In this document: positions 27,610 through 35,858 of the stretch, piece by piece
How positions within the stretch are numbered: position 1 is the first letter of the stretch
Layout of the letters: each line of letters begins with the position of its first letter
Assembly (NCBI RefSeq): GCF_002358085.1
Contig: NZ_NTJD01000007.1
Span: forward strand, 62,001 to 126,000
Length of the DNA: 64,000 nt
Source: Pseudothioclava arenosa
GTDB lineage: Bacteria > Pseudomonadota > Alphaproteobacteria > Rhodobacterales > Rhodobacteraceae
Reading direction: 5' to 3'
The notes under the pieces: generated by a model
Database searches by the model: none
Told to the model about the DNA's origin: nothing
The model's input: only the letters and a program-made list of their open reading frames with translations
Made by a program: the position numbers and the translations under genes

Positions 27610-27879
27610 ATGGGTATTCAGGGAAATATCGATCTGAATTTCTGGCTGACCCGGGCGCTGGCAAAGCGGCTCGGCGTGAACCTGACCGAGGCGATGCATA
27701 ACGGGTTCCTGACCGAAGCCGAATTCGCCAAGATGATCACGGATTGCCGCTGCTGCGGCGAGAGCGACGGCTGCCTGGCCGTTCTGTCAGAGATCAACGG
27801 GCCGCTCGAAGAGCCGCCGGAATATTGCCGCAACGCGCAGATCCTGCGTGAACTGGCGGCGCTGGTGCGGCGCCACTGA
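27610..27879 (+). CDS. DUF6455 family Cys-rich protein (second of pair)
   Basis: This 89-residue paralogue keeps the helical N-terminal half (FWLTRALAKRLGVNLTEAMH) and the Cys pattern CRCCGESDGC with a later EYCRNAQ. Relative to its neighbour the two share G-V-(D/N)-L-(E/T)-E-A and the C-X2-C-X5-C spacing, so they arose by tandem duplication. They are likely co-translated. Function unknown; metal binding is inferred from the Cys spacing. Confidence 0.65.
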   Translation: MGIQGNIDLNFWLTRALAKRLGVNLTEAMHNGFLTEAEFAKMITDCRCCGESDGCLAVLSEINGPLEEPPEYCRNAQILRELAALVRRH

Positions 27880-27896
27880 GGCGCCGCCAAGAAGGC

Positions 27897-28682
27897 TCAG
27901 ATACTCGGGATCATCCCGCCGTCGACCCGGATCACCGCGCCGGTGACGTATGAGGCGCGCTCGGACGCGAGAAAACAGACCATATCGGCATATTCCTGGG
28001 GGCGGCCATAACGCCTCAGCGGGATCGCAGCGCGGCTCTCGGCGCTGATCTCGTCGGGGCTGCGACCGGAGGCTTCGGCGCGTTTCGCATCCAGAAAGGC
28101 CACGCGCTCGGTCGCGATCCGGCCCGGCACCACGATATTCGCGGTGATGCCAAAGCGCCCGACCTCGGCAGCGAGAGTTTTCGACCAGCCGACGAGGCTC
28201 GCGCGGAGCGCATTCGACAGCGCGAGATTGGGGATCGGCGCGATGATCCCGGCCGAGGTCGAGGTGACGATCCGTCCCCAGCCGCGCGCGCGCATTCCCG
28301 GCAGCACCGCATCCGCGATCGCGATCACCGATAGCACCATGCTCTCGAACCCCGCACGCCAATTTTCCGGGGGCTGCCCTGCGGCGGGCCCGGGTGCGGG
28401 GCCGCCGGTGTTTGCAATCAGGATGTCGACGGGGCCAAGGCCCGCCTCGATCTCGGCGAGGGCGCCGGGAATACGGCCCGGATCGGCAAGGTCCCATGCG
28501 ACGACAAGGGCCTCGCCGCCCGCCGCCGTGATCTGCGCGGCCAGCGCCTCCAGCTTGCCAAGGTTGCGCCCCGCCAGCGCGACGCGCGCGCCTTCCGCCG
28601 CCAGCGCCGTTGCGATCGCGCCGCCCAATCCGCCGCTCGCGCCATGCACCAGCGCGACCCGGCCCGTGATACCCAGATCCAT
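27897..28682 (-). CDS. SDR family oxidoreductase lacking the canonical Tyr-Lys pair
   Basis: The 261-residue Rossmann-fold protein has the NAD(P) loop HGASGGLGGAI (about residues 13-23) and NTGGPAPGPAAG in place of the usual NNAG. The active-site strand reads TSTSAGIIAPIPNLALSNAL then RASLVGW, so the Ser is present but the expected YXXXK is replaced by L-S-N-A-L-R. The C-terminal TGAVIRVDGGMIPSI is typical. A subgroup of SDR proteins shows this Asn-Arg variant, and their reactions are unclear. The ATG at 28682 follows AGGAGAAATC. It diverges from the TAXI-TRAP operon. Confidence 0.85.
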   Translation of the reverse strand: MDLGITGRVALVHGASGGLGGAIATALAAEGARVALAGRNLGKLEALAAQITAAGGEALVVAWDLADPGRIPGALAEIEAGLGPVDILIANTGGPAPGPAAGQPPENWRAGFESMVLSVIAIADAVLPGMRARGWGRIVTSTSAGIIAPIPNLALSNALRASLVGWSKTLAAEVGRFGITANIVVPGRIATERVAFLDAKRAEASGRSPDEISAESRAAIPLRRYGRPQEYADMVCFLASERASYVTGAVIRVDGGMIPSI

Positions 28683-28933
28683 GATTTCTCCTCCCTGTTC
28701 GGAGCGAGCATCCTCTGCGCGGCCCGCCTCTGTCCAGTTCGCCTCTTGCGGCGGTGCAGCAATGCCCCTGCGGCAAGCCCTTGATTGCAAAGGCCCGAGC
28801 GGAAATCGGCCAGAGCCGAAGCGGAACTCTGCCAGCTTTCTGCGCGCGATCCCGTGAAAACGATTGATCGGCGGCACGATCCGGAGAGGCTTGGGTATCC
28901 CGCGAGGAGGCGGGCCTAACTGGGAGGAAACCG

Positions 28934-29881
28934 ATGTTTCACAACATCAAGCTCGGCGCCGTGGCCGCCGGCATTATCGCGCTGTCGGCGCCCGTCGCGC
29001 AGGGCAGCGAATTCATCAACATCCTGACCGGGGGCACTTCGGGCGTCTATTATCCGCTTGGCGTGGCGCTCTCGGATATCTATGCCAAGGGCATCGACGG
29101 TGCGCGCACGCAGGTGCAATCGACCAAGGCCTCGGTGGAAAACCTGAACCTGCTGCAGCAGGGCAAGGGCGAACTGGCCTTCGCGCTGGGCGACTCGGTG
29201 AAATACGCTTGGGAAGGCAATGCCGAGGTCGGCTTCAAGGCGCCGCTCGGCAAGCTGCGCGCGATCGCGGCGATCTATCCGAACGTGATCCAGATTGCGG
29301 CGCTCTCGGACACCGGCGCGGTGACGGTTGCGGACCTCAAGGGCAAGAGCCTCTCGGTCGGCGCGGCCAAATCGGGCACCGAGCTGAACGCCCGCGCGAT
29401 CTTTGGCGCTTCAGGTCTGAGCTATGAAGACCTCGGCAAGCTCGAATACCTGCCGTTTGCGGAATCGGTCGAGCTGATGAAAAACCGCCAGCTGGACGCG
29501 ACGCTGCAAAGCTCGGGTCTGGGCAATGCGGCGCTGAAGGACCTGGCGACCTCGCAGGCGATCACCTTCGTGTCGGTTCCGGCCGAAGTCGCCGAGAGCC
29601 TTGGCGCGCCCTATGTCGCGGGCATGATCCCGGCGGGCACCTACGAAGGCCAGACCGCCGATGTGCCCACCGTTGCGGTGGTGAACTTCCTCGTCACCCA
29701 TGAGGATGTCTCGGAAGAGACCGCCTATCAGATGACGAAACTGCTGTTCGAAAACCTCGACACGCTGAAGGCCGCGCATTCGGCGGCGGGCGGCATTTCG
29801 GCCGAGGCTGCAGTTAAGGGCTCGCCCATTCCGATGCATCCGGGCGCCGAGCGTTACTACAAGGAACAGGGGCTGATGTAA
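28934..29881 (+). CDS. TAXI family TRAP transporter substrate-binding protein
   Basis: The 315-residue periplasmic receptor has a signal peptide (residues 1-25, cleavage near AQGSE) and the TAXI hallmark INILTGGTSGVYYPLGVALS at about residues 29-48. QSTKASVENLNLLQQGKGELAF is also characteristic. TAXI receptors work with fused TRAP permeases and bind acidic compounds such as glutamate or dicarboxylates in the few studied cases. GGGAGG lies 9 bases before the ATG. A hairpin with a UUCG loop separates it from the permease gene. Confidence 0.93.
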   Translation: MFHNIKLGAVAAGIIALSAPVAQGSEFINILTGGTSGVYYPLGVALSDIYAKGIDGARTQVQSTKASVENLNLLQQGKGELAFALGDSVKYAWEGNAEVGFKAPLGKLRAIAAIYPNVIQIAALSDTGAVTVADLKGKSLSVGAAKSGTELNARAIFGASGLSYEDLGKLEYLPFAESVELMKNRQLDATLQSSGLGNAALKDLATSQAITFVSVPAEVAESLGAPYVAGMIPAGTYEGQTADVPTVAVVNFLVTHEDVSEETAYQMTKLLFENLDTLKAAHSAAGGISAEAAVKGSPIPMHPGAERYYKEQGLM

Positions 29882-29888
29882 GCCTCGA

Positions 29889-29904
29889 CGGGCCTTCGGG
29901 CCCG
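29889..29904 (+). terminator. UUCG-capped intercistronic hairpin after TAXI receptor gene
   Basis: CGGGCC and GGCCCG form a 6-bp stem capped by the very stable tetraloop TTCG, 7 bases after the receptor stop. A second weaker stem (ACCGG...CCGGT) lies at about 29911-29936. Neither has a T run, so mRNA stabilisation or partial attenuation is the likely role. Confidence 0.55.
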
Positions 29905-29966
29905 ACTTGGACCGGCTCGGTACGCTCCGGGCCGGTCTCTTTGCGCGCATCCGGGAGGAGAACGGG

Positions 29967-32060
29967 ATGAAAAGCGAAACGCATGAATTGCCCGAGGCCG
30001 ATCTGGGCCTGCACGACCCGCTGGCCGAGAGCTTTCCGGCCAGTGTCGAGGGGCGGGCGCTGTTTTGGCTCGCGGTGGCCTTTTCGGGGTTCCAGATCTC
30101 GGTGGCGGCGCATCTGATCGACCTGCCGAGCCAGGTGGTGCGCGCGGTCCATGTGGGGTTCCTGATGGCGCTGGGCCTGCCGCTGCTGGCGATTGCCAAG
30201 CGCTGGGGCCGGGGCGGCAAGGCGCTGGCCTATGGGCTGGCGGGCATCGGCGTCGCGATCGCGGCCTATCAATGGATCGACTACACCGATCTTCTGATGC
30301 GCGCGGGCGATCCCTTGCCGCGCGACATCGTGTTCGGGGTTCTGGCGCTTGGCACGATCTTTTTCGCGGCCTGGGCGCTGATGGGCCCGGCGCTGCCGAT
30401 CATCTCGGGCGTGTTCCTCAGCTATGCGCTTTGGGGCAACCATCTGCCCGCGCCGCTTGACCATCGCGGCTATGACGTGGCGCAGGTGATCGAGCATCTG
30501 ACCTACGGCACCGAAGGCATCTATGGCATCCCGACCTATGTCTCGGCGACCTATATCTTTTTGTTCATCCTGTTCGGCGCTTTCCTCGAAAAGGCCGGGA
30601 TGATCAAGCTGTTCACCGATGTCTCGCTTGGCCTTGTCGGCCACAAGATGGGGGGCGCGGCCAAGGTGTCGGTGCTGTCCTCGGGGCTGATGGGCACGAT
30701 CTCGGGCTCTGGCGTGGCCAATGTCGTCACCACCGGGCAATTCACCATTCCCCTGATGAAAAGCTTCGGCTACCGCCCGGCCTTTGCCGGTGGCGTCGAG
30801 GCCACGGCCTCGATGGGCGGGCAGATCATGCCGCCGGTGATGGGGGCGGTGGCCTTCGTCATGGCCGAGACCTTGGGCGTCGAATATGTCGAGGTGGTCA
30901 AGGCGGCGCTGATCCCGGCGATCCTCTATTTCCTCGGCGTGTTCTGGATGGTTCATCTTGAGGCGGGCAAGCGCAACCTGCGCGGGCTGTCGCGCGACGA
31001 ACTCCCCTCCGCCAAGGCCGCGCTGAAAGAGGGCTGGTTCCTGATCTTGCCGCTGGCGGTGCTCGTCTACCTGCTGTTTTCGGGCTATACGCCGCTGTTC
31101 GCGGGCACGGTGGGGCTGGCGCTGACCGGGCTCTTGATCATGGGCGGCTCGATCGCGCTGGGGCTGCCCTCGGGCCTGATCCGCACGATTTTCTGGATCT
31201 TCCTCGGCCTGATCGCAGCGGCCTTCTTCAAGTTCGGCCTGAATATCGTGCTGATCGCGCTGGCGGCGCTGATTGCGGTGAACCTGTTCAGCAAGGGCGG
31301 ACGTGAAACGCTGGCGCTCTGCCGCGACAGTCTTGCCGAAGGCGCCAAGACCGCGCTGCCGGTGGGCATCGCCTGCGCGCTGGTCGGTGTGATCATCGGG
31401 GTGATGACGCTGACGGGTGCGGCCAATACCTTCGGGCAATATATCGTCGGCGTGGGCGAAAAGAGCCTGTTCCTGTCGCTGGTGCTGACGATGATCACCT
31501 GCATCGTTCTGGGCATGGGGATCCCGACCATCCCGAATTACATCATCACCTCCTCGATCGCCGGGCCTGCCCTGCTGGCGCTGGGGGTGCCGCTGATCGT
31601 CAGCCACATGTTCGTCTTTTACTTCGGCATTCTCGCGGACCTGACGCCGCCCGTGGCACTGGCCTGCTTTGCCGCCGCGCCCATTGCCAAGGAAAGCGGG
31701 CTGCGGATCAGCTTCGAGGCGGTGAAGGTTGCGGCTGCGGGCTTCGTCGTGCCCTTCATGGCGGTCTATACGCCCGCGCTGATGCTGCAAGACGGCGGGC
31801 CTCTGGCCGAGGCGATCGGCTATATTCCGGCGGTGGCCTATGTGGTGCTCAAAGCGCTGGTGGCGCTGGGGCTCTGGGGCGTGGCGGTGATCGGCTGGCT
31901 GGGTCGTCCGCTCGCGATCTGGGAGCGGGCTCTGGCGATGGCGGCGGCGTTTTCGCTGGTGGCCGCGCTCGCGATCACCGACGAGATCGGCTTTGCGCTG
32001 GCGCTGGCTTTCGGTGTGCTGATCTGGCTGCGCCGCAGGCAGGCGGGGGCTGCTGCATGA
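29967..32060 (+). CDS. TAXI-type TRAP transporter permease, fused 4TM-12TM
   Basis: This 697-residue membrane protein fuses the DctQ-like small subunit (about residues 1-150) to the DctM-like large subunit, as usual for TAXI systems. Motifs include GIPTYVSATYIFLFILFGAF, SSGLMGTISGSGVANVVTTG and FTIPLMKSFGY with a following GGQIMPPVMGAVAF, and MGIPTIPNYIITSSIAGPAL in the second half. The ATG at 29967 follows GGGAGGAGAACGGG. It overlaps the DUF1850 gene by 4 bases. Confidence 0.93.
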   Translation: MKSETHELPEADLGLHDPLAESFPASVEGRALFWLAVAFSGFQISVAAHLIDLPSQVVRAVHVGFLMALGLPLLAIAKRWGRGGKALAYGLAGIGVAIAAYQWIDYTDLLMRAGDPLPRDIVFGVLALGTIFFAAWALMGPALPIISGVFLSYALWGNHLPAPLDHRGYDVAQVIEHLTYGTEGIYGIPTYVSATYIFLFILFGAFLEKAGMIKLFTDVSLGLVGHKMGGAAKVSVLSSGLMGTISGSGVANVVTTGQFTIPLMKSFGYRPAFAGGVEATASMGGQIMPPVMGAVAFVMAETLGVEYVEVVKAALIPAILYFLGVFWMVHLEAGKRNLRGLSRDELPSAKAALKEGWFLILPLAVLVYLLFSGYTPLFAGTVGLALTGLLIMGGSIALGLPSGLIRTIFWIFLGLIAAAFFKFGLNIVLIALAALIAVNLFSKGGRETLALCRDSLAEGAKTALPVGIACALVGVIIGVMTLTGAANTFGQYIVGVGEKSLFLSLVLTMITCIVLGMGIPTIPNYIITSSIAGPALLALGVPLIVSHMFVFYFGILADLTPPVALACFAAAPIAKESGLRISFEAVKVAAAGFVVPFMAVYTPALMLQDGGPLAEAIGYIPAVAYVVLKALVALGLWGVAVIGWLGRPLAIWERALAMAAAFSLVAALAITDEIGFALALAFGVLIWLRRRQAGAAA

Positions 32061-32437
32061 GCAGCTGCCTCATCGCCGGTGTGGTCATCATCGCGCTGGA
32101 ATCGGGCGGCGGGTTTAGCCTCGAATGGACCCATTCCGTCGAGAAAGAAAGCTGGCGCGAAGACTGGCAGGTCTCTGACGGCCGGATGATCCTGCGCCGC
32201 GCGGCGGTGAAGGGATCGGGCGCGGGGATGGAACCCGGCCCCGACGGCTGGTTCGAAGACGGCTGGTGGGTCTGGGAACCCACGGCGCCGCCGGTCGCGG
32301 AACTGGTCCTTGCCGCCTCGGGCGAGACCCCCTCGGGATGGCGTCTTTGCGGGCGCGACTGCATCACCCTTGGCGCCGCCCCCGCAGAGCCGCTAGTCTT
32401 GCGCCCATGCCGGGGCGACGAAGCCGTCGGCGGCTAA
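32057..32437 (+). CDS. DUF1850 domain-containing protein
   Basis: The 126-residue protein shows the DUF1850 pattern FSLEWTHSVEKESWREDW (residues 20-37) and a later WVWEPTAPPVAELVLAAS. DUF1850 genes are regularly found next to TAXI-type TRAP permeases, and the N-terminal hydrophobic stretch suggests membrane association or export. It overlaps the permease stop (ATGA) and is 10 bases before a sensor kinase gene. Its role in transport or sensing is not established. Confidence 0.85.
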   Translation: MSSCLIAGVVIIALESGGGFSLEWTHSVEKESWREDWQVSDGRMILRRAAVKGSGAGMEPGPDGWFEDGWWVWEPTAPPVAELVLAASGETPSGWRLCGRDCITLGAAPAEPLVLRPCRGDEAVGG

Positions 32438-32447
32438 GGGGGGAGGC

Positions 32448-34241
32448 ATGGCGGCACGGGCTCGGCTCATGCGCGATCGCGGCGCGGCGCTTTGGGTCGC
32501 GGCGGCGGTGGTCTGCGTCGCGCTGGCCGCAGGCGCGCTGGCCTGGCGCGCGGCGCTGGCCGATATCGACGAGCGCCTCTACCAGAGCCTCATCCTGACG
32601 CTGCGCTCGCTGGAAACCGAGATCGACCGCTTTCGCTACCTGCCCAAGGTGACGGGCGAGGACGCGCGGATCCGTGCGGCGATCCAGTTGCCCTTCGACC
32701 CGGCCGCGATTGCGGCGGCGAACCGCTATCTTGAACGGGTGACCGAGCTGGCGGGGGCCAGCCATCTTTACCTGATGGATGCCGAGGGGCTCACGCTTGC
32801 GGCCTCGAACTGGCAGCTCGACGAAAGCTTTGTCGGGCAGAATTACAGCTTCCGGCCCTATTTCAAACAGGCGCTCGAGACCGGCGCGGGCGGGTTTTAT
32901 GCAATCGGCGTGACGACGAAGACGCCGGGGTATTTCCTCTCGGCGCGGATCGAGGCGCCGGGGGGCGTGGTGGGCGTCGTGGTGGTCAAGGTTGACCTTG
33001 TGCCGCTGCAACGCGCCTGGGAGGCGGCGGGGCAGGCCACGGCGGTCGCGGATGCCGATGGCGTCGTCTTCCTGTCGGGCGTGACCGAGTGGCTTTATCG
33101 CCCGCTCAAGCCGCTGGCCGATGAGGCGCTGTCGCGGCTGGCCGCGCAGCGCACCTATCTTGAGGCCGATCTGGCGGGCGCCACGCCCTTGCTGGAAGGC
33201 TCGGCGGGCTGGATGCGGGACGGGTCGGGGCGGCGGCTGCGCGCGGGGTTGGTGCCGTTTGAAACCGACTGGCAAGTGGTCAGTGCGGCGCCGATGCGTC
33301 CGGCGCTGATGGCGGCTTTGGGCTGGGGCGGCGCGGCGGCGCTGGCCACGGCGCTGGGGCTTGGCCTTGCGAAAATTCAGCGCCAGCGCCGTCAGCTTGT
33401 TACCTTGCGGCTGCGCCAGTCCGAGATGCTCGAAGGCCAGGTCGCGATCCGCACGCAGCAATTGGCGCAGGAAATCGAGGCCCGCCGCGATGCCGAGGCC
33501 GATCTGCGCGCCGCGCAAGAAGGGCTGGTGCATTCGGAAAAGATGGCGGCGCTTGGCCGGATGTCGGCGGCGATCGTGCACGAACTCAGCCAGCCGCTGG
33601 CCGCGATGGAGGCGGTGCTGGCCGCTGCGGGGATCTCGATCGACGCCGGCGCGCCGCCCGAAAAGGCCGCGACCCGGATCGAGACCGCGCGCAACCTGAT
33701 CCGGCGGATGCAGCGCACCACCAAGCATCTGAAAAGTTTCGCGCGCAAGGAGAGCGGCACACTTGAGGAAATCGACGCCCGTGCGGTGGCCGAAAGCGCG
33801 CTGGAACTGGTGCAGCCGCGGGCGCGGGCGGTGGGCATCTTGCCGGTGCTGGAGTCGGGCGGGCCGCTGATGGTGCGCGCGGGGCGGGTGCGGCTGGAAC
33901 AGGTGCTGGTAAACCTCTTGCTGAATGCGCTTGATGCGGTCGAGGGGCAGGAGGGCGCTGAGATCGCGCTGAGCCTCGGGGTCGCCGGAAACAAGGCACG
34001 GATCGAGGTGCGCGACACTGGCCCCGGCATCTCGGCCGAAGACCTGCCGCGCGTGGTCGAGCCGTTCTTTTCCACCAAGACCAAGAGCGAGGGGCTGGGC
34101 CTTGGCCTTGCGATTTCGCAGGCCATCCTGTCTGAATTCGGCGGCCGGCTCGACATTTCCTCGCGGCCGGGCGAAGGCACGGTGATGGCGGCGATCCTGC
34201 CGCGCGTGGCGGGCGAAACCCTGCAGGAGATCGCGTCATGA
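32448..34241 (+). CDS. C4-dicarboxylate-type sensor histidine kinase (DctB-like)
   Basis: The 597-residue inner-membrane kinase has a first helix (residues 13-34), a periplasmic double-PAS/Cache sensor region (about 35-285) and a second helix (about 289-307). After a coiled coil come HisKA with the phospho-acceptor H378 in AIVHELSQPL, and HATPase_c with the N-box LVNLLLNALDAV, VRDTGPGIS and GLGLGLAIS. The sequence matches DctB-type kinases. It follows the TAXI-DUF1850 genes by 10 bases and overlaps the regulator gene, so it probably senses the transported compound. Confidence 0.9.
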   Translation: MAARARLMRDRGAALWVAAAVVCVALAAGALAWRAALADIDERLYQSLILTLRSLETEIDRFRYLPKVTGEDARIRAAIQLPFDPAAIAAANRYLERVTELAGASHLYLMDAEGLTLAASNWQLDESFVGQNYSFRPYFKQALETGAGGFYAIGVTTKTPGYFLSARIEAPGGVVGVVVVKVDLVPLQRAWEAAGQATAVADADGVVFLSGVTEWLYRPLKPLADEALSRLAAQRTYLEADLAGATPLLEGSAGWMRDGSGRRLRAGLVPFETDWQVVSAAPMRPALMAALGWGGAAALATALGLGLAKIQRQRRQLVTLRLRQSEMLEGQVAIRTQQLAQEIEARRDAEADLRAAQEGLVHSEKMAALGRMSAAIVHELSQPLAAMEAVLAAAGISIDAGAPPEKAATRIETARNLIRRMQRTTKHLKSFARKESGTLEEIDARAVAESALELVQPRARAVGILPVLESGGPLMVRAGRVRLEQVLVNLLLNALDAVEGQEGAEIALSLGVAGNKARIEVRDTGPGISAEDLPRVVEPFFSTKTKSEGLGLGLAISQAILSEFGGRLDISSRPGEGTVMAAILPRVAGETLQEIAS

Positions 34242-35551
34242 GCGCCCTGATCCATCTGGTCGATGACGATGCCGATCACCGCGCGGCGCTCCTGGATCTG
34301 ATCGACGCGGGCGGCTATCGCGGTGCGGCCTTTGCCTCGGCCGAGGCCGCGCTGGAGGCGCTGGCGGGTGGCGCGCGCCCCGATCTTCTGGTCAGCGACC
34401 TGCGGATGCCGGGCATGGATGGGTTCGCGCTGCTCGCGGCGCTGAAAGAGCGCTGGCCCGAGCTGCCCGTGGTGCTGATTACCGGCCATGGAGACGTGCC
34501 TCATGCGGTGCGCGCGATGCGGCTGGGGGCCGAGGATTTCCTGGAGAAACCCTATGACGCGGCGCATTTTCTGGCGGTGGTCGAGCGCGCCTTGCGGGCG
34601 GGGGAGACCCGGCGCGAAGTCGGGCGCTTGCAGGCGGAAATCAACCGGCGCGACGGGGCCGAAATTCTGGGTCAGTCCCACGCGATCGAGGCCTTGCGCG
34701 CCCGCATCGCGGCGCTGGGGCCCTTGGATATCGACGTGATCGTGACCGGCGAGACTGGCACCGGCAAGGAGTTGGTCGCGCGCGCCCTGCATGCCGCAAG
34801 CCCGCGTGCCGCTGGCCCCTTTGTCGCGGTGAATTGCGCGGCCTTGCCCGAAGCTCTGTTCGAGACCGAGATGTTCGGCCATGCCGCGGGCGCCTTTCCC
34901 GGCGCGCCCGAGAAAGCGGGCAAGCTGGAGGCCGCCTCGGGCGGCACGCTGGTTCTGGACGAGGTCGAGGCAATGCCCGCCGCGGCCCAGCCCAAGCTCT
35001 TGCGCGCGCTGCAGGAACGCGCGGTCGAACGGCTGGGTGAGAACACGCTGCGCCCGCTCGATCTGCGCATCGTGGCGCTGTCGAAAACCGATTTGCGCCC
35101 GCTCACGCTTGACGGCAGTTTCCGCGCCGATCTGTTCTATCGGCTCGCCGGGGCCGAGATCGGGCTGGACCCGCTGCGCGCGCTGGGCAATGACGTGCCG
35201 CTCTTGTTCAGCCATTTCGCTGAGTTGGCCGCGCGCCGCTATGGTCGCGCCTTGCCCGAGATCGGCTATGGGCTGCGTCAGCAGCTGATGCGCCGGCCCT
35301 GGCCGGGCAATGTGCGCGAGCTGAAGGCGCTGGCCGAACGCTTTGCGCTGGGGTTGGAGTTGCCCGATGCGCCCGCTGCGGCAGTGTCGGAGCCCGGCAC
35401 GCTGGCCGACAAGGTCGCCGCCTATGAGGCCCGCGAAATTCGCGCGGCGCTGGAACGCGCGCGCGGGAACACCGAACGCGCGGCGCAGGCTCTGGGCATG
35501 GCGCGGCGCACGCTGAACGACAAGATCAGCCGGTACAAGATCCGCCTGTAG
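34238..35551 (+). CDS. NtrC-family response regulator (DctD-like) with altered GAFTGA loop
   Basis: The 437-residue regulator has a receiver domain with phospho-acceptor D54 (SDLRMPG), an AAA+ domain with Walker A GETGTGKE (171-178) and Walker B TLVLDEVEAM (D241, E242), and a Fis-type helix-turn-helix (about 399-437). The sigma54-contact loop GAFTGA is GAFPGA (218-223), and the segment after FYRL lacks the usual PPLRERXED. It may have weak or no sigma54 contact, as in Rhodobacter NtrC, which acts with sigma70. It overlaps the kinase gene by 4 bases and likely controls the TAXI operon. Confidence 0.88.
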   Translation: MSALIHLVDDDADHRAALLDLIDAGGYRGAAFASAEAALEALAGGARPDLLVSDLRMPGMDGFALLAALKERWPELPVVLITGHGDVPHAVRAMRLGAEDFLEKPYDAAHFLAVVERALRAGETRREVGRLQAEINRRDGAEILGQSHAIEALRARIAALGPLDIDVIVTGETGTGKELVARALHAASPRAAGPFVAVNCAALPEALFETEMFGHAAGAFPGAPEKAGKLEAASGGTLVLDEVEAMPAAAQPKLLRALQERAVERLGENTLRPLDLRIVALSKTDLRPLTLDGSFRADLFYRLAGAEIGLDPLRALGNDVPLLFSHFAELAARRYGRALPEIGYGLRQQLMRRPWPGNVRELKALAERFALGLELPDAPAAAVSEPGTLADKVAAYEAREIRAALERARGNTERAAQALGMARRTLNDKISRYKIRL

Positions 35552-35583
35552 GGGGCGATCATTTCGGGAATGTCAGGGAAAAG

Positions 35584-35658
35584 TGGCAGCCCGTAGGGGA
35601 ATCGAACCCCTCTTTCCAGGTTGAAAACCTGGCGTCCTAACCGATAGACGAACGGGCC
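35584..35658 (-). tRNA. tRNA-Glu (anticodon TTC), copy 1
   Basis: A 75-base cloverleaf on the minus strand starts GGCCCGTTCGTC, has anticodon stem CCAGG/CCTGG around TTC, T-loop TTCGATT and an encoded CCA. The acceptor pairs GGCCCGT with ACGGGCT. It is identical to the copy 20 bases upstream. Confidence 0.95.
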
Positions 35659-35678
35659 ACGCGGGCACGCGGCAGGAG

Positions 35679-35753
35679 TGGCAGCCCGTAGGGGAATCGA
35701 ACCCCTCTTTCCAGGTTGAAAACCTGGCGTCCTAACCGATAGACGAACGGGCC
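35679..35753 (-). tRNA. tRNA-Glu (anticodon TTC), copy 2
   Basis: This is identical in all 75 bases to the other tRNA-Glu copy, including the encoded CCA. The two form a tandem unit with a 20-base spacer and are likely cotranscribed on the minus strand. Confidence 0.95.
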
Positions 35754-35858
35754 ATCGCTGCAGCGTGGGCGGTTCATACGGTAGCCGCATTTGCCGCGCA
35801 AGAGGTTTTTTCGCTTTTTCCGCATCGCGTTTGCGGGGCGCGCGATACGTCTGCCGGG

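Noticed and set aside
28683-28933. Sigma54 (-24/-12) promoter before the TAXI receptor gene
   Set aside because: GG and GC elements with the required 10-base spacing were not found; the nearest GGCAAG...TTGC-like match has the wrong spacing.
29814-31790. Long minus-strand frame of 658 codons opposite the TAXI permease
   Set aside because: It is a His/Arg/Gln-rich antisense frame typical of high-GC DNA, lying opposite a clearly recognisable permease.
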